Of a stretch of 64,000 nucleotides of DNA, positions 42,448 to 51,248 are shown in pieces. The stretch lies in contig CAMUZR010000007.1 in the NCBI GenBank assembly GCA_947165255.1, positions 62,001-126,000 of the forward strand, in the 5' to 3' direction. The stretch comes from an uncultured Bacteroidales bacterium (GTDB lineage Bacteria; Bacteroidota; Bacteroidia; Bacteroidales; P3). A model generated the notes under the pieces. It was not told the origin of the DNA. It saw only the letters and a program-made list of their open reading frames with translations, and did no database searches. How positions within the stretch are numbered: the stretch's first letter is position 1; every line of letters begins with the position of its first letter. A program made the position numbers and the translations under genes.

Positions 42448-42885
42448 TTATAGAATCAGTTCGGCACAGGAGGATTCGGTTTCGTAGAGTTTGAGGGAGT
42501 GGAGGCGGGTGCCGGCTGGGAAGGCACCGTCGAGAAGGTGGGCAAAGTGGAGCAGGAGATTCTCGGTGGTGGGCTGGAAGTCGACCCAGATGAGTTTGGC
42601 GGCAAAGCCGTCCAGGGCGTCGGTGGGCTGTGCGGTGCCTGGGGTGCGGGGGAGTACAAGGGCATGGTCGAAGGGGTCGACTAGGCGCTGCTGCACAATT
42701 GCTTTGATGGAACCGAAGTCGAGGACCATGCCGTCGGACGAGGCACCCTCCTGCTGCAGGGGGGTGCCTTCGACGGTGACGTAAAGTTTGTAGGAATGGC
42801 CGTGGATGTTGTGACATTTGCCCTGGTAGGAAGGCAGGGCGTGGGCCATTTCGAAGGTGAACCGCTTGGTGAGTCGGAGTAGCAT
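42448..42885 (-). CDS. queD: 6-carboxytetrahydropterin synthase QueD family
   Basis: A 145-residue enzyme of the 6-pyruvoyl-tetrahydropterin synthase fold. QueD makes 6-carboxy-5,6,7,8-tetrahydropterin from dihydroneopterin triphosphate, the second step to queuosine. Zinc histidines appear in FEMAHAL and NIHGHSYKL; the nearby Cys in GKCHNIHGH is the catalytic Cys type. MVLDFGSIKAIV and DHALVLP are family motifs, and the glutamate in LKLYETESS ends it. Pterin synthases of other roles share this fold, so queD is likely, not certain. Confidence 0.88.
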   Translation of the reverse strand: MLLRLTKRFTFEMAHALPSYQGKCHNIHGHSYKLYVTVEGTPLQQEGASSDGMVLDFGSIKAIVQQRLVDPFDHALVLPRTPGTAQPTDALDGFAAKLIWVDFQPTTENLLLHFAHLLDGAFPAGTRLHSLKLYETESSCAELIL

Positions 42886-42897
42886 AGGCCGAGGGGT

Positions 42898-43605
42898 TTA
42901 TTTCATTCCCACGGGATGGGCCAGCATGGCGCGGCCGTTCTTGATGCCGAGGAGTTTGTGGATGGATTCGCGGTTGATGCCGCCGCAGGCTACGGTGCCC
43001 AGTTCGGCGGAGGCGCAGAAGAGGTAGATGTTTTGGCTGATGTAGCCGCCGTCGGTGGCAGCGTAGAAGTCGCGGTCGGCGGTTTCTTTGAACATTTTCA
43101 TGCGGTCGTAGTTGGCCACCAGGACGATGCTGACCGGCGCGATGGAAAAGAATTTCTGGTTGCTGATGATGGCACGATTGTCGCCTTCGACCACTTTGCT
43201 TAGGGCGTGTTTTTTGGCGTCGTAGAGATAGACCCCTTGGCGGGTGAAGACGTAGATGTCATATTCCTGGCAGTTGACGGCCGAGGGGACGACACGCTTG
43301 CCCTCTTCGAGACGGTTGAAACCGTAGGTGCTCCAGAGGAGGCTGGAAAGCATTTCGACGGGGAGTTCTTCTTCGCGCAGGTCGCGAATGGTCTGACGGT
43401 GTTTCAGTGCAATCTGCAGGGGGGTGTCGAGTCCCATTTGGGGTTCGGGAAGCGGGATGTCCTCGATGATTTTTAGTGTGGTACCAGTGGTGCGGCCGTC
43501 GACGGACTCGGTGCTCTTGGGGGCTTTGTTGGTTTTCTTTGCCTGTGCCTGAACTCCGCCGAAGGTGAGGAGCAGGACGAGGCTGAGCAGGATGATTCTT
43601 TTCAT
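42898..43605 (-). CDS. Exported SagB-type nitroreductase/oxidase-fold protein
   Basis: A 235-residue protein with a signal peptide (MKRIILLSLVLLLTFGGVQA). The rest is a nitroreductase fold: HRQTIRDLREEELPVEMLSSLLWSTYGFNR is typical of the SagB/ThcOx subgroup, with PSAVNCQEYDIYVFT and a C-terminal GGYISQNIYLFCASAELGTV. Such proteins bind FMN as dimers. An exported form is unusual; the signal peptide implies the flavoprotein acts outside the cytoplasm. Lies between clpX and queD on the same strand. Confidence 0.82.
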   Translation of the reverse strand: MKRIILLSLVLLLTFGGVQAQAKKTNKAPKSTESVDGRTTGTTLKIIEDIPLPEPQMGLDTPLQIALKHRQTIRDLREEELPVEMLSSLLWSTYGFNRLEEGKRVVPSAVNCQEYDIYVFTRQGVYLYDAKKHALSKVVEGDNRAIISNQKFFSIAPVSIVLVANYDRMKMFKETADRDFYAATDGGYISQNIYLFCASAELGTVACGGINRESIHKLLGIKNGRAMLAHPVGMK

Positions 43606-43621
43606 GATGTCTGTTTTTTTA

Positions 43622-44869
43622 TTATTTTAAAGTGGGGTTTATGCTGGATTTGTTTATCTGGTCGAGGGCCAGTTTCTTGGTGATGCGGACTTTGGAACCT
43701 TTCTCTTTGTTGGGGAGGTCGTACATGAGGTCGTTCATGATGTTTTCCATAATGGAGCGGAGTCCGCGGGCGCCGAGTTTGTATTCCACAGCTGTGTCGA
43801 CAATGGCGTCTAGGGCGGCTTTGTCGTACTCCAGTGTCACGCCGTCCATTTTGAAGAGTTCCTGGTACTGCTTGGTGAGTGCGTTTTTGGGTTCGGTGAG
43901 GATGCGGCGCAGGGCATCGTGGTCGAGGGGGTTGAGGTGGGTGAGCAGGGGGAAGCGCCCGACGAGTTCGGGGATGAGGCCGAAGCGCTTGAGGTCCATG
44001 GGAAGGATGTAGCGGAGCATGTTGTGCTGGTCGATTTGCTCGCGGGTGTGGGTGCCGTTGTAGCCGATGACGTTGGACTTGAGGCGGGAGGCAATGGCAC
44101 GTTCGATGCCGTCGAAGGCGCCGCCGGCGATAAAGAGAATGTTGCGGGTGTTGACCTGTATCATGGGCTGCTCGGGGTGCTTGCGGCCTCCCTGGGGCGG
44201 CACGTTGACCACGGCTCCTTCGAGCAGTTTGAGCATGGCCTGCTGTACGCCTTCGCCGGATACGTCGCGGGTGATGGAGGGGTTGTCGCTTTTGCGGGCG
44301 ATTTTGTCTATCTCGTCGATGAAGACGATTCCGCGTTCGGCGGAGGCCACATCGTAGTCGGCCGCCTGCAGCAGCCGCACGAGGACGTTTTCCACGTCGT
44401 CGCCTACGTAGCCGGCCTCGGTGAGGGTGGTGGCATCGGCAATGCAGAAGGGGACGTCGAGCATACGGGCAATGGTGCGGGCCATGAGGGTTTTGCCTGT
44501 GCCGGTTTCGCCCACGATGATGATGTTGGACTTTTCAATTTCTACGTCGTTGGTGTCGTCCTGATGTTCGGAGAAGTATTTGAGGCGTTTATAGTGGTTA
44601 TAGACCGAGACGGCGAGGACTCGCTTGGCGTCGTCCTGCCCGATGACGTACTGGTCGAGGTATTCCTTTATCTGCTGAGGTGTGGGGATGGATTTGCCGG
44701 TGTTGAAAGTGGACGGGTTTTGGCGGTCTAGTTCTTTGAGCATTTGGGAGGCTTGCTGGATGCAGGAGTCGCAGATGAAGCCGTTGAGTCCGGTAAGCAT
44801 GAGCCGGGCTTGTGACTCGGGGCGGCCACAGAAGGAGCAGCGATTTTCGGAGGTGGGTTTCTTTGGCAT
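43622..44869 (-). CDS. clpX: ATP-dependent Clp protease ATP-binding subunit ClpX
   Basis: A 415-residue ClpX, the AAA+ unfoldase feeding ClpP. The N-terminal zinc domain uses Cys11, Cys14, Cys33 and Cys36. Walker A GETGTGKT is at residues 120-127, Walker [10 protein letters not shown] at about 181-189, and the pore-loop GYVGDDVE at about 153-160. The C-terminal sensor region ([20 protein letters not shown]) is complete. clpP is separate, at 25.0 kb. It is the next gene after mrdA-rodA on the same strand, with 72 bp between. Confidence 0.97.
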   Translation of the reverse strand: MPKKPTSENRCSFCGRPESQARLMLTGLNGFICDSCIQQASQMLKELDRQNPSTFNTGKSIPTPQQIKEYLDQYVIGQDDAKRVLAVSVYNHYKRLKYFSEHQDDTNDVEIEKSNIIIVGETGTGKTLMARTIARMLDVPFCIADATTLTEAGYVGDDVENVLVRLLQAADYDVASAERGIVFIDEIDKIARKSDNPSITRDVSGEGVQQAMLKLLEGAVVNVPPQGGRKHPEQPMIQVNTRNILFIAGGAFDGIERAIASRLKSNVIGYNGTHTREQIDQHNMLRYILPMDLKRFGLIPELVGRFPLLTHLNPLDHDALRRILTEPKNALTKQYQELFKMDGVTLEYDKAALDAIVDTAVEYKLGARGLRSIMENIMNDLMYDLPNKEKGSKVRITKKLALDQINKSSINPTLK

Positions 44870-44941
44870 ATTATTGAGTTGGAGTTTTTGTTTTATTATG
44901 ATAGGGCACTGAGTGCCGTTAGTTCGCGCGAATGAATGGTC

Positions 44942-46198
44942 TTAGAAAAGGGCGTTGCGGTCGGCGTCCTGCCGGATGAAGACGAAAAGGAGCAGGGTGA
45001 AGGCGATGAGGGAGGAGCCGCCGTAGCTGAAGTAGGGGAGGGGGATGCCGATGACGGGGACGAGGCCGAGGACCATGCCGATGTTGATGAAAAAATGGAA
45101 AAAGAGGATGGAGGCCACGGAGTAGCCGTAGAAACGGGCAAAGGTGGAGCGTTGGCGCTCGGCCAGGGTGACCAGACGGATGAGCAGCAGCACGTAGGCG
45201 GCAATGACTACCAGGCTGCCGATAAAGCCCCATTCTTCGCCGACGGTGCAGAAGATAAAGTCGGTTTCCTGCTCGGGTACGAAGTCGGCCTTGGTGATGG
45301 TGCCGTTGAGGAAGCCCTTGCCGACAAGGCCGCCCGAGCCGATGGCAATTTTGGCCTGGTCGACATTGTAGCCCACGCCGGTGGGGTCTTCGATTTTGCC
45401 CAGAAGGACGTAAATGCGGTCGCGTTGGTGGCTCTCGAGAATGTGATCGAATGCAAAGTCTACGGAGAGGGTGAAAAGGCAGCAGAGGAGGAATACAAGC
45501 CCGGTGTGCCAGTAGTCCTTAGCGGTACGTTTTGAGAGCCAAAGGAAAAGGTAGGCAAGCCCGCCGAGAAGGAGAATGCCCATGAGAATGAATTTGTTAA
45601 CCAGTAGGGCAGCGATGAATAGCACGATGGCCACCACGCCGATGATGAGTATGTAGGGCGAAAGTCCTTCGCGGAAAAAAGCCAGCAGGAAAGCCGTGAA
45701 AACCAATGCCGAACCGGTGTCGTGCTGCAGCAGTATGAGGAGGCAGGGGATGAGCACCACAGCCGAGAGAACCAGTTGGGTCTGCCGCTGCTTGAGGTCG
45801 GTGTTGATGTCGCCCACATATTTGGCCAAGGCCAGGGCGGTAGCAAATTTGGCAAACTCGGAAGGCTGCAGCTTGAATATACCGAAGTCGATCCATGACT
45901 GTCCGCCGTTGGTGACCGTACCGATGAAAAGGGTGAGTATCAGGAGCGCGATAACAATGCCATAGATGATATACGCAATGTTAGAAAAGATTCGCGGCTT
46001 GATGAGTATGACGCAGAGAGCCACTACAAAAGCAGTGCCCATCCAGATTAGTTGTTTGCCATGCTGGACGGAGAAATCGAGAATTTCGGCATGAGTCTCG
46101 TCGTAGCAGGCGGCGTAGATGTTCAGCCAGCCGAACAGCACCAGGAAAAGGTACAGAACCACGGTAATCCAGTCGAAGCGTATTTTCTCGGTAGGCAT
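44942..46198 (-). CDS. rodA: Rod shape-determining SEDS protein RodA
   Basis: A 418-residue SEDS glycosyltransferase with about ten membrane helices. RodA polymerises lipid II into peptidoglycan for cell elongation with its partner PBP2, encoded just upstream. SEDS marks seen are GGQSWIDFGIFKLQPSEFAKFATALALAKYV and LQHDTGSALVFTAFLL, plus GLGVSLVP-like IGMVLGLVPVIGIPLPYFSYGGSS near the end, and Asp in the DTGSA loop. mrdA ends 6 bp before it starts, giving a tightly linked elongasome pair. Confidence 0.96.
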   Translation of the reverse strand: MPTEKIRFDWITVVLYLFLVLFGWLNIYAACYDETHAEILDFSVQHGKQLIWMGTAFVVALCVILIKPRIFSNIAYIIYGIVIALLILTLFIGTVTNGGQSWIDFGIFKLQPSEFAKFATALALAKYVGDINTDLKQRQTQLVLSAVVLIPCLLILLQHDTGSALVFTAFLLAFFREGLSPYILIIGVVAIVLFIAALLVNKFILMGILLLGGLAYLFLWLSKRTAKDYWHTGLVFLLCCLFTLSVDFAFDHILESHQRDRIYVLLGKIEDPTGVGYNVDQAKIAIGSGGLVGKGFLNGTITKADFVPEQETDFIFCTVGEEWGFIGSLVVIAAYVLLLIRLVTLAERQRSTFARFYGYSVASILFFHFFINIGMVLGLVPVIGIPLPYFSYGGSSLIAFTLLLFVFIRQDADRNALF

Positions 46199-46204
46199 AG
46201 GGCG

Positions 46205-48058
46205 TTATCTTCTTTTTTTAGGCTTTTTAATGCGGCGGGTGAGCGGCAGTTTCTGGCAGGGGTTTACCTCCATATAGTATTTTTCGACGTCCTTGCGCTC
46301 CACCTCGCCTTTGAGGTACTTCTCGATAATGAGACCCGCGATAGGAGCGGCCCAGGTGCCGCCGCCGCCTTGTGCGTTCTCTACATATACTGCCACGGCT
46401 ATTTTGGGGTCGTCCATAGGGGCGAAGGCAATGAACACCGAGTGGTCGTTGCCGTAGTTTTCGGCCGTGCCGGTCTTGCCGCAGACGGCTATGCCAGGCA
46501 CGTCGGCCTTATGTGCCGTGCCGCCGGCTCCGTGGACCACGTCGTACATGCCGCGGGCAGCGATGTCGAAATATTGTTTCTCAATGCCGGTCTCGTGCTT
46601 TTCATAGAATGCGGGGTTCTTCGTGGAGTCGGGTCCATAGTAGCGCACCAGATGGGGTGTGTAATAGTAGCCCCGGTTGGCCACAATGGCAGCCAGATTG
46701 GCCATTTGCAGGGGCACCACCTCCACTTCGCCCTGTCCGATACTGTTGGAGTAGATGGTGGTGAAAGCCCAGCGTTCCTTGCCGTACCACTTGTTGTAGA
46801 AAGCCGTGTCGGGTATGTTGCCGCCCTTAACGTTGGGCAGGTCGATGTCGAGCCGCTGCCCGAAGCCGAAACGCAGCATATAGTCGCGCCAGACGGTCAG
46901 ACCGTACTGGCTGTCCTTATAAATATTTTTGTATTTCCCCTGCTGAATTACACGGCGATAGGTGTAGTAGAAATAAGGGTTGCAGGACATTTTGATGGCT
47001 TCCTGCACACTTCGTGCGCTGGGGTGATTATGGCAGCCCAACACTTTGTCGCACACAAAACCCGTGTTTGGCGTTATAACGCCTAGGTGCAGCGCAATCA
47101 TGGCCTGTGCCACTTTAAATATAGAACCCGGCGGATATTGTGCCTGCAAGGCTCGGTTGAATAGGGGCTTAGAAATGTCCTCGTTCAGTTTGACGAAATT
47201 TTGGCCTCGGATGCGGCCCACCAGCATGTTAGGGTCGTAGCAGGGCGCGGAGAGGAGGGTGAGCACCTCGCCGGTAGAGGGCTCAATGGCTACCACGCAG
47301 CCACGCTTGTTGGCCATTATTTTTTCGGCGTACTCTTGCAGGTCGGCGTCCAGGGTGGTATATAGGTTCATGCCCTCGATGGGCATGGTGTCCAGCTGTC
47401 CGTGCATGTAGGAGCCAATTTCGCGATTATGCACGTCCACCTGCATAATTTTCTTACCCTTGATGCCGCGCAGTTCGGTCTCGTAGGAGGCCTCTAAACC
47501 GCTTTTGCCTATATAGTCGCCCCGTTTGTAGTAAGGCTTTTCTTCCAAGTCGTGTTCGTTCACCTCGCCCACATAGCCCAGCACATGGGCTGCTATAGGT
47601 CTGCCGTAGAGGCGCAGCGTTCGTTTGGATATGTAGAACCCCTTAAACTTATACAGAATGTTCTCCCACTTGCCGAACTCTTCTTTTGAAATTTGTTTCA
47701 TAAAGATGGAGGCGGAGTAAGGCGAATAGGTGTAGGCCTTCTTCATGCGCTCTTCAAAATCTTGTCGAGTGATGCCCAACGACTGGCAGAAATAGTTCGT
47801 GTCCAAGTTCTTCACCATACGGGGGATGACCATCAGGTCGTAAACGGCCTCGTTGTATACCAGCAGGCCTCCGTTGCGGTCGTACATTAGGCCGCGGGCG
47901 GGGTACTGCGTTATGTTGCGCAGCGATTGGTTCTTGGCCTTCTCTTTATATTCCTTATCGAAAATTTGCAACAGCGAAAGCCGGCCGACAAAAATTATGC
48001 CGACCACGAGGAAGATAATCTTCACTATTCCACTGCGATTACTATATTGGTTGGACAT
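46205..48058 (-). CDS. mrdA: Penicillin-binding protein 2
   Basis: A 617-residue class B transpeptidase cross-linking peptidoglycan in the elongasome. One N-terminal membrane helix (about residues 9-28), a dimerisation/pedestal domain, then the transpeptidase domain with catalytic Ser312 in GSIFK, the SxN motif probably in SCNPYF (about 358), and KTG at 528-530. Length and order are normal. Upstream in Bacteroidota one often finds mreC and mreD; here the neighbour is an unrelated lipoprotein gene behind a terminator. Confidence 0.95.
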   Translation of the reverse strand: MSNQYSNRSGIVKIIFLVVGIIFVGRLSLLQIFDKEYKEKAKNQSLRNITQYPARGLMYDRNGGLLVYNEAVYDLMVIPRMVKNLDTNYFCQSLGITRQDFEERMKKAYTYSPYSASIFMKQISKEEFGKWENILYKFKGFYISKRTLRLYGRPIAAHVLGYVGEVNEHDLEEKPYYKRGDYIGKSGLEASYETELRGIKGKKIMQVDVHNREIGSYMHGQLDTMPIEGMNLYTTLDADLQEYAEKIMANKRGCVVAIEPSTGEVLTLLSAPCYDPNMLVGRIRGQNFVKLNEDISKPLFNRALQAQYPPGSIFKVAQAMIALHLGVITPNTGFVCDKVLGCHNHPSARSVQEAIKMSCNPYFYYTYRRVIQQGKYKNIYKDSQYGLTVWRDYMLRFGFGQRLDIDLPNVKGGNIPDTAFYNKWYGKERWAFTTIYSNSIGQGEVEVVPLQMANLAAIVANRGYYYTPHLVRYYGPDSTKNPAFYEKHETGIEKQYFDIAARGMYDVVHGAGGTAHKADVPGIAVCGKTGTAENYGNDHSVFIAFAPMDDPKIAVAVYVENAQGGGGTWAAPIAGLIIEKYLKGEVERKDVEKYYMEVNPCQKLPLTRRIKKPKKRR

Positions 48059-48082
48059 GAAAATGCCGTTTCAATCAAATTG

Positions 48083-48090
48083 CAAAGATA
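48083..48090 (-). promoter_or_regulatory. -7 element for mrdA-rodA
   Basis: TATCTTTG on the minus strand (48090-48083), followed by CA, 24 bp before the mrdA ATG. The partner TTTG element is not obvious. Confidence 0.6.
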
Positions 48091-48134
48091 CAACTTTTTT
48101 ATGAATTGTTGCGCGCGTATATATAAAAAAATAG

Positions 48135-48168
48135 AAGGGCAGCAGTACTGCCCTTCCGTTTTTTATTA
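48135..48168. terminator. Bidirectional terminator between cassette 2 and mrdA
   Basis: AAGGGCAG (48135-48142), a five-base loop, CTGCCCTT (48148-48155), then CCGTTTTTTATT on one side and A-rich sequence on the other. Ends the leftward lipoprotein transcript before the mrdA promoter. Confidence 0.8.
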
Positions 48169-48194
48169 ACAAAGCTAAAAGTTTAGGTGCTCTA

Positions 48195-48752
48195 TTAAAT
48201 GTTGCGGTGGAAAACCAGTTGTAAGGTTACGTCCTCATCCTCGTCGAATCCGTAAACGATGTTCAGGTCAATCACGATAGCGTCGGTAGTGGTGTCGTAA
48301 GTAAAGGCAATCTGAAGGGTGTCAGGGTTGCCGTCCTCGTCAACAGTATTGGCAGTGAGATAACCGGTATGGGTGGTGGGGTCGTAGGAATAGCCAAAAT
48401 CCAAGCTCTCAATCTCTTCAAGGCTGAATTCGCCGTCCACTTCGCCAGCGCTCAGAACCGTCACGTCCTCAGGGAAAGTAAGGTGGGCGTAGGTGGAGTC
48501 GAAGTTCAGACCAAACTGAAGCTGCAGGTTCAGGCCGGCAATGCTGTCCCAGCCGCAGCCACCATCGATGAAGGTAGAGTCAAGGAGGTTCATCGTAAAG
48601 GTCCATTCGGTACCGATAAGGTCCTCAGTACTCTTCACAAGAACGTTCTCATTTTCGTGGTTGTTACCGTTAATGGGGGCGATTTCGTCCTTCTGGCAGG
48701 CGGTCATACCGAGCAGCAGTGCGGCTGCGACTAAAAGAATCTGTTTCTTCAT
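48195..48752 (-). CDS. Lipoprotein with lipocalin-like beta domain (cassette 2 region)
   Basis: A 185-residue lipoprotein (LLLGMTAC, Cys19). The mature part is acidic and strand-rich: LIGTEWTFTMNLLDS starts a lipocalin-like domain; FGYSYDPTTHTGYLTAN and IAFTYDTTTDAIVIDL are strand pairs. It resembles in style the cassette 1 lipoprotein at 34038 but is too distant to call homologous. It lies 160 bp after the larger cassette 2 lipoprotein and may be separately transcribed. Confidence 0.65.
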   Translation of the reverse strand: MKKQILLVAAALLLGMTACQKDEIAPINGNNHENENVLVKSTEDLIGTEWTFTMNLLDSTFIDGGCGWDSIAGLNLQLQFGLNFDSTYAHLTFPEDVTVLSAGEVDGEFSLEEIESLDFGYSYDPTTHTGYLTANTVDEDGNPDTLQIAFTYDTTTDAIVIDLNIVYGFDEDEDVTLQLVFHRNI

Positions 48753-48914
48753 GTTTTCTAATTTTTTTGTGTTAATTTTTTGTGAGTTAATTATAATTTT
48801 ATGTTTCTTTTTTTTCTGTTCAATTTTGTGTTGCTTCAGTTTCCAAGTCTGTTACGCCTATAATAACGCAATGAAAAAATCAAAAACTACAACAATTGCA
48901 AATTTTAACAGTTG

Positions 48915-49988
48915 TTAATAATTGGAAGTGTTCGTAAGTACCATCTGCTGAACTATCGGCTGCTTCTCCTCGTTTGCATTCCAACGGGTGATAATCATTG
49001 TATTCGAAGTCAGCCATACGATGTTCCAGGTGCCCCCGGCCATGCCGGTCAGGTTGCAGGTAATCGCATCGTAGCTGATGCTCCAAGTGCCGTATTCGGG
49101 CTCCATGGCAGTGTTGCCCACTGTGCGCGCAGCCGTCCCATCGGCGTTGAAGGTATAGTAGATAGGCCTGCCGTTTTCTTCGGGGAAATAACTATAGACA
49201 TCAATAAGGTAATCCTCGCCGTTGCCGTAGGTATATTCGGTATAGTTGCTGAATTGCCAGGTACCGATGGGCGTAGAGTTGTCGGCAGTGATTAGGTTCA
49301 GGAATAGGGTGGCGTCCCCACCGTTGTAATCGGCCGTACTCACATATCCCGACAAGGTGACCGTATCGCCGAGGCTATAGCCCTCCAATGTGCCGTTAGC
49401 TGAAAACAGACAGTTATTTTGCAGAATGACAAGGGTGGTGTCGGCATTTATTCTTAGGGCCAGAATATCCTCATAAATTTGTTGCGAAGAAAAGAAATCC
49501 GAAAGCGATACCGACACTAGGACACCGGTAAAGCTCTGATATATCGTGCTGTCTTCCACCACTGGGGCAACTGCGTAAGCCGTTCCGTTCCACACACCCG
49601 TCTGCCGGTCGTAAGTGACGTTCACCGTCTTGCCCGCCTGTTCCATTCGGCGCATCCATGCTTTCATCTCGTCACGGTTGCTAGTGCTGATAGTATTGGA
49701 CTCCTTTCTGAGCACTGGGCCACCCTTTGCAGCATACAGGTCTGCCGGCTGCGAATTGAGGTTATAGAACGTAACCGACTTTCCCTCCTCGGCATAGTCG
49801 CAAAATTGGTCCAATAGTTTTCCCCATTCCGATTCGCTGTGGATCATCGTGCTGCTTTCGGCCTTGTCAACGGTGTATATCACCGTGCAAGTCCAGTTCT
49901 GGGTAGGTTTGTTTTCTTCTTTGCAAGCCGTAGCGCACAGCAAGAGAGCGATGAGAGGTAAAAGAATTCTCGTCTTCATCTTAGTCAT
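48915..49988 (-). CDS. Large lipoprotein with C-terminal lipocalin-like domain (cassette 2)
   Basis: A 357-residue lipoprotein (lipobox LLLCATAC). The N-terminal two-thirds are mixed; a central OB-like segment (YSLGDTVTLSGYVSTADYN) precedes a C-terminal beta domain of about 100 residues (IGTWQFSNYTEYTYG, YTFNADGTAARTVGN, YGTWSISYDAITCNL, WLTSNTMIITRWN) of the lipocalin-like type common in Bacteroidota. It starts 11 bp after the previous gene's stop; MKTRIL, three codons later, is an alternative start. Confidence 0.7.
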   Translation of the reverse strand: MTKMKTRILLPLIALLLCATACKEENKPTQNWTCTVIYTVDKAESSTMIHSESEWGKLLDQFCDYAEEGKSVTFYNLNSQPADLYAAKGGPVLRKESNTISTSNRDEMKAWMRRMEQAGKTVNVTYDRQTGVWNGTAYAVAPVVEDSTIYQSFTGVLVSVSLSDFFSSQQIYEDILALRINADTTLVILQNNCLFSANGTLEGYSLGDTVTLSGYVSTADYNGGDATLFLNLITADNSTPIGTWQFSNYTEYTYGNGEDYLIDVYSYFPEENGRPIYYTFNADGTAARTVGNTAMEPEYGTWSISYDAITCNLTGMAGGTWNIVWLTSNTMIITRWNANEEKQPIVQQMVLTNTSNY

Positions 49989-49999
49989 ATTATTATTCG

Positions 50000-50443
50000 T
50001 TAGCGTTTCTTGGTTTTATTCTTGTCAGAGCCCTCCAGGGCGTTCATCTGATAATTGAGCAATGCCTCGTACTGCTCCGAGCTGTCCAGCCGATAGAAAG
50101 CCATGGTGCGGCGGTCGTGAGAGGCCACTACCTTTATCACCGGGCGTCCAGTCCAGCGGGTGCGTTTGGCCGGACTGGCCACTTCGCCCAGCCACGACGA
50201 GGAGCCCCCTCCGGGGCGGATAGCGTACTCTTTCATCAACCGCTGCCAGGCAGCCTCGTTGTCGGCCACCACCAGCACCACGTCTACCCGCACACTGTCG
50301 CTCAGCGCAAAGCCGTTCACCTGCGCCACGGCCAGGTCTTTCTGCGAGGCATAGCGCTCATACAGGCTGCTTTGTGCGCCCGCTGCCAGCGGCAGCAATA
50401 ACATGAGTATTAATAGTATTCTTTTCACAATTATTCTTTTCAC
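50000..50443 (-). CDS. Exported DUF4252-like protein (cassette 2)
   Basis: A 147-residue exported protein with a signal peptide (VKRILLILMLLLPLAAGAQ) without a lipobox Cys. The chain SSLYERYASQKDLAVAQVNG and VADNEAAWQRLMKEYAI is similar to the cassette 1 lipoprotein at 33412. The C-terminus is highly basic (EGSDKNKTKKR). Overlaps the preceding small TM gene by ATGA. It seems to be the second copy of a cargo protein linked to an ECF sigma factor. Confidence 0.7.
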   Translation of the reverse strand: MKRIIVKRILLILMLLLPLAAGAQSSLYERYASQKDLAVAQVNGFALSDSVRVDVVLVVADNEAAWQRLMKEYAIRPGGGSSSWLGEVASPAKRTRWTGRPVIKVVASHDRRTMAFYRLDSSEQYEALLNYQMNALEGSDKNKTKKR

Positions 50444-50721
50444 AATAAATCAACTGTTAGCATTTCGGCTGCCAGCGACACCCATTGGGCATCGTCGGTG
50501 TCGCTCCGGTTGCTGCACACCGTGGGATATTCTGTTGGGGATGAAGGCCACAGCAGGGGGACGGTGGCGGTCGATAATGCTCCCACCACCAGCACTGCCA
50601 TCACTCCGTTTCGCACACGCCTTTGCCGGCGTTCCCATGCAGGGTATTGCCGTGCCAATCTGTGGGCTTTCCCTTGGATTTCAGTTTCTTGCCATAAGTT
50701 GTCAAACTCTTCTACGTTCAT
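50440..50721 (-). CDS. Single-TM putative anti-sigma protein (cassette 2)
   Basis: A 93-residue protein: a cytoplasmic part of about 35 residues (MNVEEFDNLWQETEIQGKAH), one helix (about 40-58, NGVMAVLVVGALSTATVPLL), and a short outer tail. It sits directly after the sigma gene, overlapping it by ATGA, as in cassette 1. The EEFDN start is shared with the cassette 1 protein. The role as an anti-sigma factor is inferred from position and topology only. Confidence 0.7.
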   Translation of the reverse strand: MNVEEFDNLWQETEIQGKAHRLARQYPAWERRQRRVRNGVMAVLVVGALSTATVPLLWPSSPTEYPTVCSNRSDTDDAQWVSLAAEMLTVDLL

Positions 50722-51185
50722 AGCGTCATTCTTTTTCTTAATTCATCTTTTATTCGCACCAGTCTTACACTCACGTTCTTTTCGGAAAGACCTGTCTTCT
50801 CGGCTATTTCCTCGTAACTGTAGCCCTCTAACTGCAGGCGCACTATGCTGCGGTTGGGTTCGTCAAGCAGTGCAATCTGTTCGTGCAGCTCGCGCACCAA
50901 CGGGTTTTCCTCCGCCTCCTCGTCGTATCCTTCCGGAACCGACTCCGTATTCTCTATGCTCCGCAGGCAGCTCACTACTGCATTGTGGGCAATCCTCCAC
51001 ACCAGGGCAGCCTGCTGCAGCTTGGGCAGTGGCATTATCTTCTCCCGTGAGCGCCAAAGTGCTATAGTGGCTTCTTGAACCAAATCCTCAACCTCTAACC
51101 CACGGTGCTTGAATCGCCGGCAAAGCGAGAATATCAGTCCACGGTAGCTCTTGAGCAGGTCGTCAAACGGGTCGTGGTGCATCAT
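50718..51185 (-). CDS. ECF-type RNA polymerase sigma factor (cassette 2)
   Basis: A 155-residue sigma-70 family factor. Region 2 is CRRFKHRGLEVEDLVQEATI with ALVWRIAHNAVVSCLRSIE; region 4 has LQLEGYSYEEIAEKTGLSEK and NVSVRLVRIKDELRK. It would transcribe its own cassette under an envelope signal. Similar organisation to the unit at 32.6-34.8 kb, so the two may be paralogous; sequence identity looks modest. Confidence 0.92.
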   Translation of the reverse strand: MMHHDPFDDLLKSYRGLIFSLCRRFKHRGLEVEDLVQEATIALWRSREKIMPLPKLQQAALVWRIAHNAVVSCLRSIENTESVPEGYDEEAEENPLVRELHEQIALLDEPNRSIVRLQLEGYSYEEIAEKTGLSEKNVSVRLVRIKDELRKRMTL

Positions 51186-51248
51186 CTTATATAATAACGT
51201 AACAAAACGCCGAAAAACTACAATAACTGTAAAAAAAATCCTATTGCC

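Noticed and set aside
42386-42817. Long N-terminal extension of the TPR protein
   Set aside because: The extension is Pro/Arg/His-rich shadow translation of queD on the same strand; the signal peptide starts at 42385.
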